From the NCBI GenBank assembly GCA_017745295.1, contig JAGHZR010000006.1, forward strand, positions 124,001 through 188,000: a DNA stretch of 64,000 nt. Reading direction: 5' to 3'. Shown one piece after another: positions 9,149 through 18,695 of this stretch. The notes beneath the pieces were generated by a model. The model searched no databases. It saw nothing but the letters and a program-made list of their open reading frames with translations, and had not been told where the DNA came from. The translations under genes and the position numbers were made by a program. This DNA comes from Novosphingobium sp. Its GTDB lineage: Bacteria; Pseudomonadota; Alphaproteobacteria; Sphingomonadales; Sphingomonadaceae. The stretch's first letter is position 1, and every line of letters starts with the position of its first letter.

Positions 9149-11920
9149 TCAGCGTGGGCTGAGCGTGACGGCGGTTTCGCCGGTGCCGAGCGCGATGGCA
9201 TAGCCGCCACGATCCGCCGTGCCGGTGTCGGCGCCGTAAGTCTTGCCGCCTGCCGTCGTGGTCTCGAGCAGGAGGCGCGCGCTGGGCGCGGTGGCCGATG
9301 CCGGGTCTAGCCTGAGCACGACCTTGCCGGTCTTGGCGTCGTAGTCGGCGCTTCTGATCCGGCCCGATTCCAGCGTGATCCAGAGACCGGCGGGGGCGAC
9401 GAAGAGGCGGCGGCGGGCGCCGTCCTTCGGTTCGATATGGACTTTGCCGCTCTTCGCGGTGAGATCGCCGCCGAAGCCCAGCCAGCCGAACTGCGGATCG
9501 TTCACGACATAGCTCGCCGACGTGATCGCGTGGCCGTAGAAGCCCATGCCGTAGTCGCCGGTGATGACGTCCCACTTCATCATGTCGGGCCAGGAGTGGA
9601 ACGCCGCCGAGCCGAAGCCCTGCTGGTCGATATTGGTGATCCCGCCCATCATGCCGCCATAGGCGACGCGCAGCAGGTGCAGGTCGGCAGGGTTCTGGCG
9701 ATAGGCGTCGAACAGCGGCACCGCGTTCAGCGCCGAGCCGTAGTGGTGGATCTGCCGCTCGATGCGCGAGACCTTGCCGCCGTAGAGGAAGTCCCAGTAG
9801 CGACGGGCATTGCCGTTATAGCCCCAGCTCGGGATCGTCGGATCATAGGCGAGGATGACTTCGCGGGTCTCGTCCGCCTGCGGCTGATAGCCGAAATAGC
9901 GCATCCAGGCGTAGACTTCGGGCTGGCCGGTGGAATCCCACGCCATTTCGCTGCCGAACGGGAACTTGAGCGTGCGCCAGTGGTCGGCGCGGCCCTTCAT
10001 CAGGCCTTCCATCTCGGTGGCTTCGGCAGTCAGGCCCTCGCGCTTGAGGTCCTTCAGAATGTCGAGGAAGACATCGCCTTCCATCTGGCCGAACTGCGCA
10101 TAGTAGGGCGCATCGCGCATCATCGCGACCGAAGTGCGATAGGCCCACTCCAGGTAGAACTTCCAGTCGTGCTGCTTGACCAGCCCCTGGTTGTCGCGGG
10201 CGAGGCGGTAGAGGACCCAGTGGCCGATGGCGACATGCGGGTAGTTGTAGGAACGGCCAAGATCGTCCGAATCCTTCTTCGACCAGGCAGTCCAGCTCTT
10301 CCAGTTGATCTTCGGATCGTAGTAGTTCGGGAACTCGACCGGATCGTAATAGAAGATGCTCTTCTTGACCGCGCCTGCCTGCGGGCCGTCCTTGACCTGA
10401 AGCGTGCCGAGCACGGTCTCGTTGACGAGGCGCTCCAGCTTGGCGACTTCTTCGGGGTTCGGATTGTCGAGCTGTTTCATCATCGCCGCGACCCACGAAC
10501 CGGCGCCGCCTTCGTCGCTCATGCCCGCTACCCAGACGCGGCCGTCCTGCGTGAGGATCTTGTCTTCCTCGCGGTCGTAGGAGAGAATCGCGGGGCTGCG
10601 GTGGAACGGGTCATCCTTGCCTTCGAACCACTGGTTCGTCGTGGTGAACTTGCCGATATCGGCCATGACCTGATCGAGCGGCTTGGTGATGTAGTAGCTG
10701 ACGGTCTGCTTCTGGCCGTCGGCATACGTCACCGTCAGGCGGGCCTGACCCCAGCCGGAGGCCTTGACCTGATAGCGTGCCCAGCCGGTTCCGCTCTTCT
10801 CGGCGGTCGCGGTGAGAGCGCCTTCGGGGAAGGATTCGATCTTCGTGACCTTGCTCGGGGTCTTGAGGAAGAGGCTGGCGGTCTGGTCGGTGGGCACGAC
10901 GTAGCCGGGGATGCCGACAGCGACCGGGCGCTTCTGGGCGACCAGCGTGTCCTCGATCTTGCGGATATCGGGCGCGGTCACGAAGCGCAGGCCGATGGTG
11001 CGGCTCTCGCCCGGCGCGAGGGTGAAGCTGGTAGGCTCGTTCCACTGCTGGCCGGCCTTGGCCCATTCCTTCTCGGCAAAACCCTTGCTGGCGACGGTCC
11101 AGTCGTAGAACCCTTCCGAGACCTGGCTGCGCTGGCTCCTGTCGGTGAAGATGTCGCCGTCCTTCGCCGCGCGCGCCTCGATGATCGGGCGATAGGCTTC
11201 GAGCGGCGTGCCCTTCTCGGGCAGGACGAGCAGGGCGGGGCCTTGGCCGTTGAGGCGCGTGACCTGAAGATAGCCTGCATCGCGGCCGATATAGGGATCG
11301 ACGAAGCTCGCCTCGGCATGGGCCGTGTCGAGATCGCGGTCGAGGATGATGTTGTCGAACACCATCGGCATGCCGAGGCCGCCGATCTCGACCGGCGCGC
11401 TGCTGGTGTTGACGAGGGTGAAGCGCATGGCGAGCACGCCCGCCTCGTTCACCCAGCGGCGCTCGACGCGCAGGGGAATGCCTGCTCCCATCGAGGCGGT
11501 GATATCGGCGGCGGCCAGCACGCCATTGCCGCCCGCGAGTGCGGCGATCTGCTTGCGGGCATGGGCGGAGGAGAAGTCCTGCCAGCTGGAACCGGCGGTC
11601 TTCAGGCGGATATGGATGTCGCCGATGTGGACGTAGCCGTCGCCCGCGCGCTCGGGCTCGCGGCCTGCGGGGACGAAGTCGAACGCGGTGTTGCCCTTGG
11701 GCGAGAGGTGGGCGAGGGTCTGCGTATCTGCGCGAAGTGCGAGATCGAAGACCGGTGTCGCCATCTCGGTCTTGGCGATCGGCGGATAGACCGGCTTCGG
11801 CTGCGCCTGCGGACTCTGGGCCTCGCCTTCCTCGGCATAGGCCACGGTCGTCGGCAGCATCGCGGGGAGAGTGCCGAGCACCAGGGCGACGAGCGGCAAG
11901 GGCTTCAGGAGACGCTTCAT
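9149..11920 (-). CDS. Secreted DUF5695-type protein, probable glycoside hydrolase
   Basis: A 923-residue exported protein with a signal peptide ending near TTVAYA. An N-terminal beta-sandwich region of about 450 residues is followed by an alpha-helical, Trp/Tyr-rich half (for example GHWVLYRLARDNQGL, WKFYLEWAYRTS, HSWPDMMKWDVITGDYGMGFYGHA) that looks like an alpha/alpha barrel of a polysaccharide-active enzyme. I match it to the DUF5695 family found in carbohydrate-utilisation loci; no activity can be read directly. It lies 18 bases after the S9 peptidase and directly before the Svx-type gene, in one operon downstream of a GTATACGAT-type operator. Confidence 0.65.
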   Translation of the reverse strand: MKRLLKPLPLVALVLGTLPAMLPTTVAYAEEGEAQSPQAQPKPVYPPIAKTEMATPVFDLALRADTQTLAHLSPKGNTAFDFVPAGREPERAGDGYVHIGDIHIRLKTAGSSWQDFSSAHARKQIAALAGGNGVLAAADITASMGAGIPLRVERRWVNEAGVLAMRFTLVNTSSAPVEIGGLGMPMVFDNIILDRDLDTAHAEASFVDPYIGRDAGYLQVTRLNGQGPALLVLPEKGTPLEAYRPIIEARAAKDGDIFTDRSQRSQVSEGFYDWTVASKGFAEKEWAKAGQQWNEPTSFTLAPGESRTIGLRFVTAPDIRKIEDTLVAQKRPVAVGIPGYVVPTDQTASLFLKTPSKVTKIESFPEGALTATAEKSGTGWARYQVKASGWGQARLTVTYADGQKQTVSYYITKPLDQVMADIGKFTTTNQWFEGKDDPFHRSPAILSYDREEDKILTQDGRVWVAGMSDEGGAGSWVAAMMKQLDNPNPEEVAKLERLVNETVLGTLQVKDGPQAGAVKKSIFYYDPVEFPNYYDPKINWKSWTAWSKKDSDDLGRSYNYPHVAIGHWVLYRLARDNQGLVKQHDWKFYLEWAYRTSVAMMRDAPYYAQFGQMEGDVFLDILKDLKREGLTAEATEMEGLMKGRADHWRTLKFPFGSEMAWDSTGQPEVYAWMRYFGYQPQADETREVILAYDPTIPSWGYNGNARRYWDFLYGGKVSRIERQIHHYGSALNAVPLFDAYRQNPADLHLLRVAYGGMMGGITNIDQQGFGSAAFHSWPDMMKWDVITGDYGMGFYGHAITSASYVVNDPQFGWLGFGGDLTAKSGKVHIEPKDGARRRLFVAPAGLWITLESGRIRSADYDAKTGKVVLRLDPASATAPSARLLLETTTAGGKTYGADTGTADRGGYAIALGTGETAVTLSPR

Positions 11921-11938
11921 TTCAGGTCCTCGCGGGAT

Positions 11939-14344
11939 TTACTTGACTGCCGGGGCAGCGGGAGCGGCCGCCTTCACGGGGCCGAGGGCAGGCGGCGTTT
12001 CGCCGAGCAGATACTGGGTGAAGTAGTCGCGCAGCTTCTTCCAGAAGAAGGGCCGGTAGACGTTGTGCGTGGCATTGGGCATCACGATAAGATCGACGTC
12101 CCGCCCGGCGTCCATCAGCGCCTTGGCAAGGCGGTAGCTCTCGGTGACGGGCACGTTGTCGTCGATATCGCCGTGCACGAGCAGCAGGTGGCCCTTGAGC
12201 TGGCCCGCGACCGACATGTTGGAATTGCGCTCCCAGGTCGCCTCGTCGGCATAGCCCATCGAGACTTCGGGCCACCAGGTCTTGTCGAGCCGGAGGTCGT
12301 GGTTGCCCGAGGACGAGACGCCCACCTTGAAGAAGTCCGGGCGGCGCAGCACGAAGCGCGCGGTGTCGTAGCCGCCCGCCGAGCCGCCGAACACGCCGAC
12401 GCGGCTCACGTCCATATAGGGATACTTCGCCGCCATCTGCCGGATCAGCGCGATGTGATCGTCGAGGCCGACTTCGCCGAGGTTCTGGAAGGCAGGCAGG
12501 CGGAACTTCTGGCCGCGCCGCGACGTGCCGGTTCCGTCGACCATGACGACGATCGCCCCGATCTGCGCCACGCTGTTGCCGGAAACGCGGCGCGCATCGC
12601 TCCAGGTGGCGGGAACATCGGTGGTGGTCGGGCCGGTGTAGACGTTGTCGATCACCGGATAGCGGCGCTTCGGATCGAAATGCGCGGGGCGATAGATCAT
12701 GCCGTAGATCGGCGTCTTGCCGTCCGCCGCCACGCCCTGGAACGGCTCCGGCGGGGTGTAGCCGGTGGCGAGCAGGCGGCTGTCGTCGGCTTTGGCGAGG
12801 TCCATGACGATGCGCCCGGTCCGGCCGTCGCGCAGCACGGCGCGGGTCGGCGAAGTGGGGCTGGACATCTGGTCGACGATCCACCGGCCGTCCGGCGAGA
12901 CCGAGGCGTTGTGGTCGAGCGGCTCCGGGGTCAGCTCGGTGAGCGCGCCGCCCTTGGCCGGAACGCGGTAGAGCGCGCGCCAGTAAGGATTGCGTGCCGC
13001 TTCGCGGCCGACGCCGGTGACGATGAGCGAGGACTTGTCCTCGGCCACATTGTCGACCATGAGGACTTCCCATTCGCCGGTGGTCAGCGCCTTGCCGCCG
13101 TCCGGATCGTCTGGCGTCACGAGATAGAGCTGCGCCCAGCCGCTCCGCTCCGAGATCGAGAGTTCGCCGCCGAGTTCGGGCGAGGGGAAGATCATGCTGG
13201 AGGTGACAGTGACGACCGGCTTGACCGCCTCGTGCGCGATGATCTTCGCGGCGCCGGTCTCGGGATCTGCGAGGTAGACCGCCTGCTGCTTGTAGCCGCG
13301 CTCGGTCCAGAGCATGCGGATCTTGCCGTCCAGCCAGCTCATGTCGGGCGCGGAGGGGTAGAGGATGGATTCCGAAGGCACCTGGATCGGAACGATCCGC
13401 GCCTTGCCCTTCTTCATCGCCTCCCTGACGTCGATCACGAGGCGCGCGGCTTGCGGCAGCTTCTCCGCGCCCGCCAGCGGATAGATGTAGCTGAAACTGC
13501 GCGGATAGAAGCTGCCCGGCGGGTTCTGCTGGGTGATCGAGAGCTTCTTCACCTCGCGCGTATCGAGCCGCCATGTCAGCAGATAACGCCCGTCCGGCGA
13601 CCACTGCGCCGAGACCGGCATGGCGGGTTCCTCGGTGCCGTCGCGCAGGATATCGGCAAGCTGCGGGATGGAGCGGCCATAAGGCTGCTCGCGCGTGCCG
13701 TCGGTGGTAAGGGGAACTTCGCGGCCCGTTGCGCCATCGACGGCGTAAAGGTTGTAATCACGGGCGACGATCTTGGTCTTGCCGTCCGGTGAGGGGAGGT
13801 CGAGTTCCTGGTGGTCGGCTGCCTCGACCTGAACGGCCTTCCCGGCGGTGTCCATGCTCCACAGCGCGCCGTCGAAGGCGTGGAAGCGGACTTCGTTCTT
13901 CGCCGGATCGTATTCCACTTCGGCGATATGGGCATCGTCGAGCGTGACCGGGGCGCCTTTCGCGGCGGTCAGTGCGGAGAGCAGGGCGGCGGTCGTCGTG
14001 ACCGGCCGGGTCTGCTGGGTCTTCAGGTCGAGGAACTGGTAGCGCTGGTCGAGGCGATTGCCGGTGCGATAGAACAGCCCGCCCTCGACGAAGCGGGGGG
14101 CGATGTCGGCATTGTCGATCAGATCGCCGAGCGCGCTGCCGAGGAAGCTGTCGGCGGCGGCATAGCGCTGGTCGATGCTCGGCTGGGCGATGGCGGTACG
14201 CGGAGCGGCCTCGCGTGCATAGGCCGGAACCGCTGCGGTAACCGCCCAGGCGAGAGCAAGCAGGCTGATGGATTTCGACAGGGAGGTATGCGAAGCGCTC
14301 ACGGCTGCGGTCCATCGGTTATTTCGGGAGAACGTCTTGGTCAT
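11939..14344 (-). CDS. S9-family (dipeptidyl peptidase IV-type) exported serine peptidase
   Basis: An 801-residue exported peptidase. A signal peptide (ending about PAYA) precedes an N-terminal beta-propeller. The alpha/beta-hydrolase domain has the nucleophile in GGSAGGYD (about residue 650), the Asp in HGDIDDNVPV (about 726) and the His in ATHNVYRPFF (about 757), the complete S9 triad. DPP IV-type enzymes remove dipeptides with Pro at the second position, fitting proline- or hydroxyproline-rich substrates. ATG 14344 is used; a TTG 24 bases upstream is less likely. It is the first gene of the minus-strand operon, divergent from the GntR regulator across a 97-base gap that holds an operator-like site. 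Confidence 0.88.
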   Translation of the reverse strand: MTKTFSRNNRWTAAVSASHTSLSKSISLLALAWAVTAAVPAYAREAAPRTAIAQPSIDQRYAAADSFLGSALGDLIDNADIAPRFVEGGLFYRTGNRLDQRYQFLDLKTQQTRPVTTTAALLSALTAAKGAPVTLDDAHIAEVEYDPAKNEVRFHAFDGALWSMDTAGKAVQVEAADHQELDLPSPDGKTKIVARDYNLYAVDGATGREVPLTTDGTREQPYGRSIPQLADILRDGTEEPAMPVSAQWSPDGRYLLTWRLDTREVKKLSITQQNPPGSFYPRSFSYIYPLAGAEKLPQAARLVIDVREAMKKGKARIVPIQVPSESILYPSAPDMSWLDGKIRMLWTERGYKQQAVYLADPETGAAKIIAHEAVKPVVTVTSSMIFPSPELGGELSISERSGWAQLYLVTPDDPDGGKALTTGEWEVLMVDNVAEDKSSLIVTGVGREAARNPYWRALYRVPAKGGALTELTPEPLDHNASVSPDGRWIVDQMSSPTSPTRAVLRDGRTGRIVMDLAKADDSRLLATGYTPPEPFQGVAADGKTPIYGMIYRPAHFDPKRRYPVIDNVYTGPTTTDVPATWSDARRVSGNSVAQIGAIVVMVDGTGTSRRGQKFRLPAFQNLGEVGLDDHIALIRQMAAKYPYMDVSRVGVFGGSAGGYDTARFVLRRPDFFKVGVSSSGNHDLRLDKTWWPEVSMGYADEATWERNSNMSVAGQLKGHLLLVHGDIDDNVPVTESYRLAKALMDAGRDVDLIVMPNATHNVYRPFFWKKLRDYFTQYLLGETPPALGPVKAAAPAAPAVK

Positions 14345-14368
14345 GGCGCGCACTGGCGTTATCGTCAA

Positions 14369-14384
14369 GAAGAATATACGATAT
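14369..14384. promoter_or_regulatory. Operator-like site 1 (GntR-type), degenerate left half
   Basis: The half TATACGATAT (14375-14384) is identical to the right half of the perfect palindrome at 25171. The left half is poorly conserved. It lies between the divergent S9 peptidase and GntR genes, so it could control both and let the regulator act on itself. Confidence 0.55.
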
Positions 14385-14441
14385 ATGATCTGCGCTTTTC
14401 TGGACTAGCCAGAGCGTTATTCTTGATACAGACCAGACGCG

Positions 14442-15197
14442 ATGACGAAAGAGAGCACAATGGCCGTAAACGGATCGGGTGAAGGTTCTGAAATGCTGCC
14501 CCTGCTGAGCGGGCGCCTGCACCACGCGGTGGCTCAGCGGCTGGCGACGCAGATCGTGAGCGGGGAATATCTGGAGGGTCACGTCTTTCCGGCGGAAGTG
14601 GAGCACGCGGAAATACTCGGAGTATCCCGTTCGGTCCTGCGCGAGGCATTCCGGATGCTTACGGCCAAGGGGCTGGTCTCCAGCAGGCCGAAGGCGGGGA
14701 CGCGGGTGAACGAGCGCCGCAAGTGGAACCTGCTCGACCCCGATGTGCTCGCCTGGCAGATCCAGTGCGGCGCCAGCGACGAATTCCTGCGCGATTTGTT
14801 CGAACTGCGCATGGTCGTGGAGCCACAGGCAGCCGAGATGGCAGCCCTGCGCCGGGACGAGGGGCAGTTGATCGACATGGCCAATGCGCTGGACACGATG
14901 GAGCACTACACGCTCACCAGCCCCAAGGGCCGCGCTGCCGATATCCGCTTCCATGAACTGCTCATGGAGGCGACGCGCAACGAGATGCTGCTGGCGCTCT
15001 CCAATTCGATCTCGACCGCGATCGCCTCGACCACTGCAATCAAGCACGGCATGCAGGACAGCCCGCGCGATCCGATGCCGGAACATCACGCGCTCTATAC
15101 CCAGATTGCCGATCGCAATCCGGCCAAGGCGCGCAAGGCGATGGTTACCCTTATCGAACTGGCCCATGCTGACACCCGGGTCGCGCTTCGTCGCTGA
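14442..15197 (+). CDS. GntR-family (FadR/FCD-type) transcriptional regulator
   Basis: A 251-residue regulator. The N-terminal winged helix (LHHAVAQRLATQIVSGEYLEG, then LGVSRSVLREAFRMLTAKGLVSSRPKAGTRV) is followed by an all-helical FCD effector domain with the metal/ligand-type residues in DIRFHELLMEAT and EHHALYTQI. FCD regulators normally repress catabolic genes and release DNA on binding a carboxylate or sugar acid. It is divergent from the S9 peptidase operon and upstream of the GH127 operon. Four similar palindromes occur before the transcription units of this block, which makes this protein the likely local regulator; the ligand is unknown. Confidence 0.9.
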   Translation: MTKESTMAVNGSGEGSEMLPLLSGRLHHAVAQRLATQIVSGEYLEGHVFPAEVEHAEILGVSRSVLREAFRMLTAKGLVSSRPKAGTRVNERRKWNLLDPDVLAWQIQCGASDEFLRDLFELRMVVEPQAAEMAALRRDEGQLIDMANALDTMEHYTLTSPKGRAADIRFHELLMEATRNEMLLALSNSISTAIASTTAIKHGMQDSPRDPMPEHHALYTQIADRNPAKARKAMVTLIELAHADTRVALRR

Positions 15198-15255
15198 GGT
15201 TCGTGACGGCGCCGTTACAAAGTAGCTATTGACTTCGAGGGGGTGACTTCTATCA

Positions 15256-15271
15256 ATACAGTATACGATAT
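15256..15271. promoter_or_regulatory. Operator-like site 2 (GntR-type), before the GH127 operon
   Basis: The 16 bases atacagtatacgatat match the perfect palindrome at 25171 at 14 of 16 positions. The site lies 18 bases before the GH127 start codon, where a bound repressor would block transcription or initiation. Confidence 0.7.
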
Positions 15272-15289
15272 TCGATAGGAGTTATTGGA

Positions 15290-17650
15290 ATGCAGGCCAA
15301 TCGGCGCGAATGGATGGCGGGCGTGGCGGCGCTTGCCATTTGCTCTGTTCCCCTCAAGGGCTTCGCCGCCGTCATTGCGCCCAAGCTGCCGATCAAGGCC
15401 AAGCCGTTGCCGCTGACCGACGTGCGCCTCGCGCCGTCGGACTACGCGACCGCCGTCGAGGTCAATGTCGACTATTTGATGTCGCTCAGCCCCGATCGCT
15501 TCCTGCACAATTTCCGCAAGTACGCCGGTCTCGAACCTAAGGCGCCGATCTACGGCGGCTGGGAATCGGACACCATCGCCGGGCACACGCTGGGCCACTA
15601 CATGACCGCTCTGGTGCTGGCCTGGCAGCAGACCGGCAACCCGGAATGCCGCCGCCGCGCCGATTATATCGTCGACGAGCTGGCCGAGTGCCAGGCGAAG
15701 CGCACGGACGGCTACATCGGTGCGCTCGGCCGCAAGACCAAGGACGGCAAAGTCGTCGACGGGCAGGAAATCTTCCCCGAAGTCATGCGCGGCGAGATCA
15801 AGTCGGGCGGGTTCGACCTCAACGGCTCATGGTCGCCGCTCTATACCGTACACAAGTATTTCCAGGGCCTGCTCGACATCAATGCCGCCTGGGGCAATGC
15901 CAAGGCGCTTCAGGTCGTCATCGGCCTCGGCGGTTACTTCGAGAAGGTCTTTGTCGCGCTCGATGACAAGCAGATGCAGGAACTGCTCGGCTGCGAATAT
16001 GGCGGCCTGAACGAGAGCTATGCCGATCTCTACGCCCAGACCGGCGATCTGCGCTGGCTCAAGGTGGCGGAGCGCATCTACGACAAGAAGGTGCTCGATC
16101 CGCTGGTGGCGCAGGAAGACAAGCTCGCCAACTTCCACGCCAATACCCAGGTGCCCAAGCTGATCGGCCTGGCGCGCATCCATGAACTGACCGGCAAGGA
16201 CGAACCGGGCCGTGCCGCCCGCTTCTTCTGGGAGCGCGTGACCCAGCACCACAGCTACGTGATCGGCGGCAATGCCGACCGCGAATACTTCTTCGAGCCG
16301 GACCAGATCGCGCTGCACCTCACGGAATCGACCTGTGAGCACTGCAACACCTACAATATGCTGAAGCTGACCCGTCAGCTCTACTCGTGGCAGCCGGACG
16401 GCGCGCTGTTCGACTATTACGAGCGTGCGCATCTCAACCACGTCATGTCGGCGCAGAACCCCGAGACCGGCGGCTTCACCTATATGACGCCGATGATGAG
16501 CGGCGCGCCGCGCGGCTATTCGGGTCCCGGCGAGGAAGCCTTCTGGTGCTGCGTCGGCTCGGGCATGGAAAGCCATTCGAAGCACGGCGATTCCATCTTC
16601 TGGGAAGGCGACGATACCCTCTTCGTCAACCTCTACATCCCTTCGACAGGGCAGTGGAAGGCCAAGGGTGCGGCGTTCACTATCGCCACCGAGTATCCGT
16701 TCAAGTCCGACGTGAAGATCACGCTCGATGCCGTGAAGCAGGGCAAGTTTGCCGTCGCGCTGCGCATTCCCGGCTGGTCGAACGGCAAGGCAACCGTGAC
16801 CGTCAACGGCGCGCCGGTGCCCGCCACGCCGGTAGGCGGCTATGCCGTGATCGACCGCCGCTGGAAGAAGGGCGACGTGATCGCGTTGAACCTGCCGCTC
16901 GAACTTCGCCTCGAAACCGCGCAGGGATCGCAGGACGTGGTCGCCGTTGTGCGCGGACCGATGGTCATGGCCGCCGATCTCGGCCCGGCGGAGATGGAGT
17001 TCACCGGCGTCGAACCGGCGATGGTGGGCGACAACCCGCTGGCCGCCTTCAAGCCGATCGTCTCGGACCGTCCGCGTTTCCAGACCACCGGCATCGTCCG
17101 TCCGGGCGACCGCATGTTCGTGCCATTCTACAGCCAGTACGACCGCCGCAGCGCGGTCTACTTCAAGCGCTTCACCGAAAGCGGCTGGAAGACCGAGGAA
17201 GCCTCGTTCCTGGCCGAGCAGGCCCGCCAGAAGGACATTGCCGCCCGCTCGATCGACGTCATGCACCTCGGCGAAATGCAGCCCGAGCGCGACCACGAGC
17301 TGACCTCGGAAATCTCCTACCCGGTCTCCTATCGCGGCCGCAACGGACGCGATGCCCGCTCGGGCGGCTTCTTCGAGTTCAAGATGAAGGTGAAGCCTGG
17401 CCCGCTGCTGCTTCAGGCCAGCTACTGGGGCAGCGAGCGTTCGCGCGTGTTCGACATTCTCGTCGACGACGTGAAGATCGCCACCCAGAAGCTCGACAAC
17501 GATGCCGCGGGCAAGTTCTTCGATGTGGACTATCCGCTGCCCGAGGCTCTCACCAAGGGCAAGAGCAGCGTAAAGGTGCGCTTCGTGCCGCATGACCGCA
17601 GCTCGGCGGGGCCGGTCTTCGGCGTGCGCCTGTTTACTGCCAAGAAGTGA
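15290..17650 (+). CDS. GH127/GH146-type beta-L-arabinofuranosidase (DUF1680)
   Basis: A 786-residue exported enzyme whose N-terminus carries a twin-arginine-like signal (RREWMAGVAALAIC). The alpha/alpha-barrel follows (GGWESDTIAGHTLGHYMTAL). The cysteine-rich catalytic site is intact: CEHCNTYNML near residue 350 and FWCCVGSGMESHSKHG near 417. These correspond to the Glu/Cys and Cys-Cys zinc ligands, including the Cys nucleophile, of characterised GH127 enzymes. C-terminal beta domains follow (about 530-786). The family releases beta-L-arabinofuranose from hydroxyproline-linked arabino-oligosaccharides or from pectin. Length and domain layout suit GH146 as well as GH127. It is the first gene of a plus-strand operon with dehydrogenase, DUF885 and GH43 genes. 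Confidence 0.85.
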   Translation: MQANRREWMAGVAALAICSVPLKGFAAVIAPKLPIKAKPLPLTDVRLAPSDYATAVEVNVDYLMSLSPDRFLHNFRKYAGLEPKAPIYGGWESDTIAGHTLGHYMTALVLAWQQTGNPECRRRADYIVDELAECQAKRTDGYIGALGRKTKDGKVVDGQEIFPEVMRGEIKSGGFDLNGSWSPLYTVHKYFQGLLDINAAWGNAKALQVVIGLGGYFEKVFVALDDKQMQELLGCEYGGLNESYADLYAQTGDLRWLKVAERIYDKKVLDPLVAQEDKLANFHANTQVPKLIGLARIHELTGKDEPGRAARFFWERVTQHHSYVIGGNADREYFFEPDQIALHLTESTCEHCNTYNMLKLTRQLYSWQPDGALFDYYERAHLNHVMSAQNPETGGFTYMTPMMSGAPRGYSGPGEEAFWCCVGSGMESHSKHGDSIFWEGDDTLFVNLYIPSTGQWKAKGAAFTIATEYPFKSDVKITLDAVKQGKFAVALRIPGWSNGKATVTVNGAPVPATPVGGYAVIDRRWKKGDVIALNLPLELRLETAQGSQDVVAVVRGPMVMAADLGPAEMEFTGVEPAMVGDNPLAAFKPIVSDRPRFQTTGIVRPGDRMFVPFYSQYDRRSAVYFKRFTESGWKTEEASFLAEQARQKDIAARSIDVMHLGEMQPERDHELTSEISYPVSYRGRNGRDARSGGFFEFKMKVKPGPLLLQASYWGSERSRVFDILVDDVKIATQKLDNDAAGKFFDVDYPLPEALTKGKSSVKVRFVPHDRSSAGPVFGVRLFTAKK

Positions 17651-17660
17651 GCCTGTCCCA

Positions 17661-18695
17661 GTGAGCCTGCCCTTGAGTGAAGACGTTGCCCTGACGATTG
17701 CCGAAGCGGACGAACTCGCCCGCACGGTGCTCGAAGCCTGGGGCCTCGCGCCCGACCATGCCGCCGCCGTCGCCCACACCATGGTGTCGGGCGAGCGGGA
17801 CGGCTGCACCTCGCACGGGCTTTACCGCCTCCTCGTTGCGGCTAATTCGGTCGAGCGCGGGGTGGTGGTGCCCGACGCGGTGCCGGAAGTAAGCGAACCG
17901 GCGCAGGCGCTGGTGCGCGTCGACGGCAAGGGCGGCTTCGCCCAGCTGCCGTTCGAGCGCGGCATGCCGCTGCTGGTCGAGAAGGCGAGGCGGTTCGGCA
18001 TCGCCGCGATGGCGCTTAACAACGTGGTTCACTTCGCCGCGCTCTGGCCCGAGGTCGAGGCGCTGGCGGAGCAGGGCCTCGTCGCCTTCGCCTTCACGCC
18101 GAGCCATTCGTGGGTGGCGCCTGCGGGCGGGACCAAGCCGGTGTTCGGCACCAATCCCATCGCCTTCGGCTGGCCGCGCCCGAACCGCGCACCGTTCGTG
18201 TTCGACTTCGCCACCAGCGCCGTCGCGCGCGGCGAGATCGAACTGCACCGCCGCGCGGGCAAGGAAATCCCGCTCGACTGGGGCTATGATGCCGACGGCA
18301 ATCCGTCGAGCGATGCCAAGGCCGTGCTGGACGGTGCCATGCGCACGTTCGGCGGCCACAAGGGCTCGGCGCTCGCGGCGATGGTCGAACTCCTGGCCGG
18401 ACCGCTGATCGGTGACATGACCAGCGCGGAATCAATGGCCGCCGATCAGGATCGCGGCGGTTCGCCCATCGGCGGCGAGTTCATCATCGCCATCGATCCG
18501 GCGGGCTTCCTCGGCGCGGGCGTGGAAGAGCACCTGCGCCGTGCAGAGGCCATGTTCGACATGATCGAAGGGCAGGGCGCTCGCCTGCCGGGATCGCGCC
18601 GCCTGATCGCGCGGGCGCAATCCGACAAGGAGGGGCTGCGCATTCCCGCCAAGCTCCACCAGGACATTCTCGAGGTTCTCGAAAGGGGAAATGAC
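17661..18695 (+). CDS. Ldh2-family (malate/L-lactate dehydrogenase-type) oxidoreductase, no stop codon of its own
   Basis: About 345 residues of an NAD(P)H-dependent oxidoreductase of the Ldh2/DpkA superfamily. It has an N-terminal helical part (AEADELARTVLEAWGLAPDHAAAVAHTMVSGERDGCTSHG), a catalytic-type His in NNVVHFAALW, nucleotide-binding text around PVFGTNPIAFGWPRP and GGHKGSALAAMVELLAG, and a complete C-terminal region ending near LPGSRRLIARAQ. The family includes pyrroline-2-carboxylate reductases that act beside hydroxyproline catabolism, a possible role here. GTG 17661, 10 bases after the GH127 stop, is the likely start. No stop separates it from the DUF885 peptidase: the frame runs on to 20483. 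The end given is the base before the internal GTG. Confidence 0.75.

Noticed and set aside
9437..13792. A 1,451-residue open frame on the plus strand
   Set aside because: It lies antisense to the DUF5695 and S9 peptidase genes, is Arg/Ala/Gly/Asp-rich with no domain text, and is the usual mirror frame of GC-rich coding DNA.
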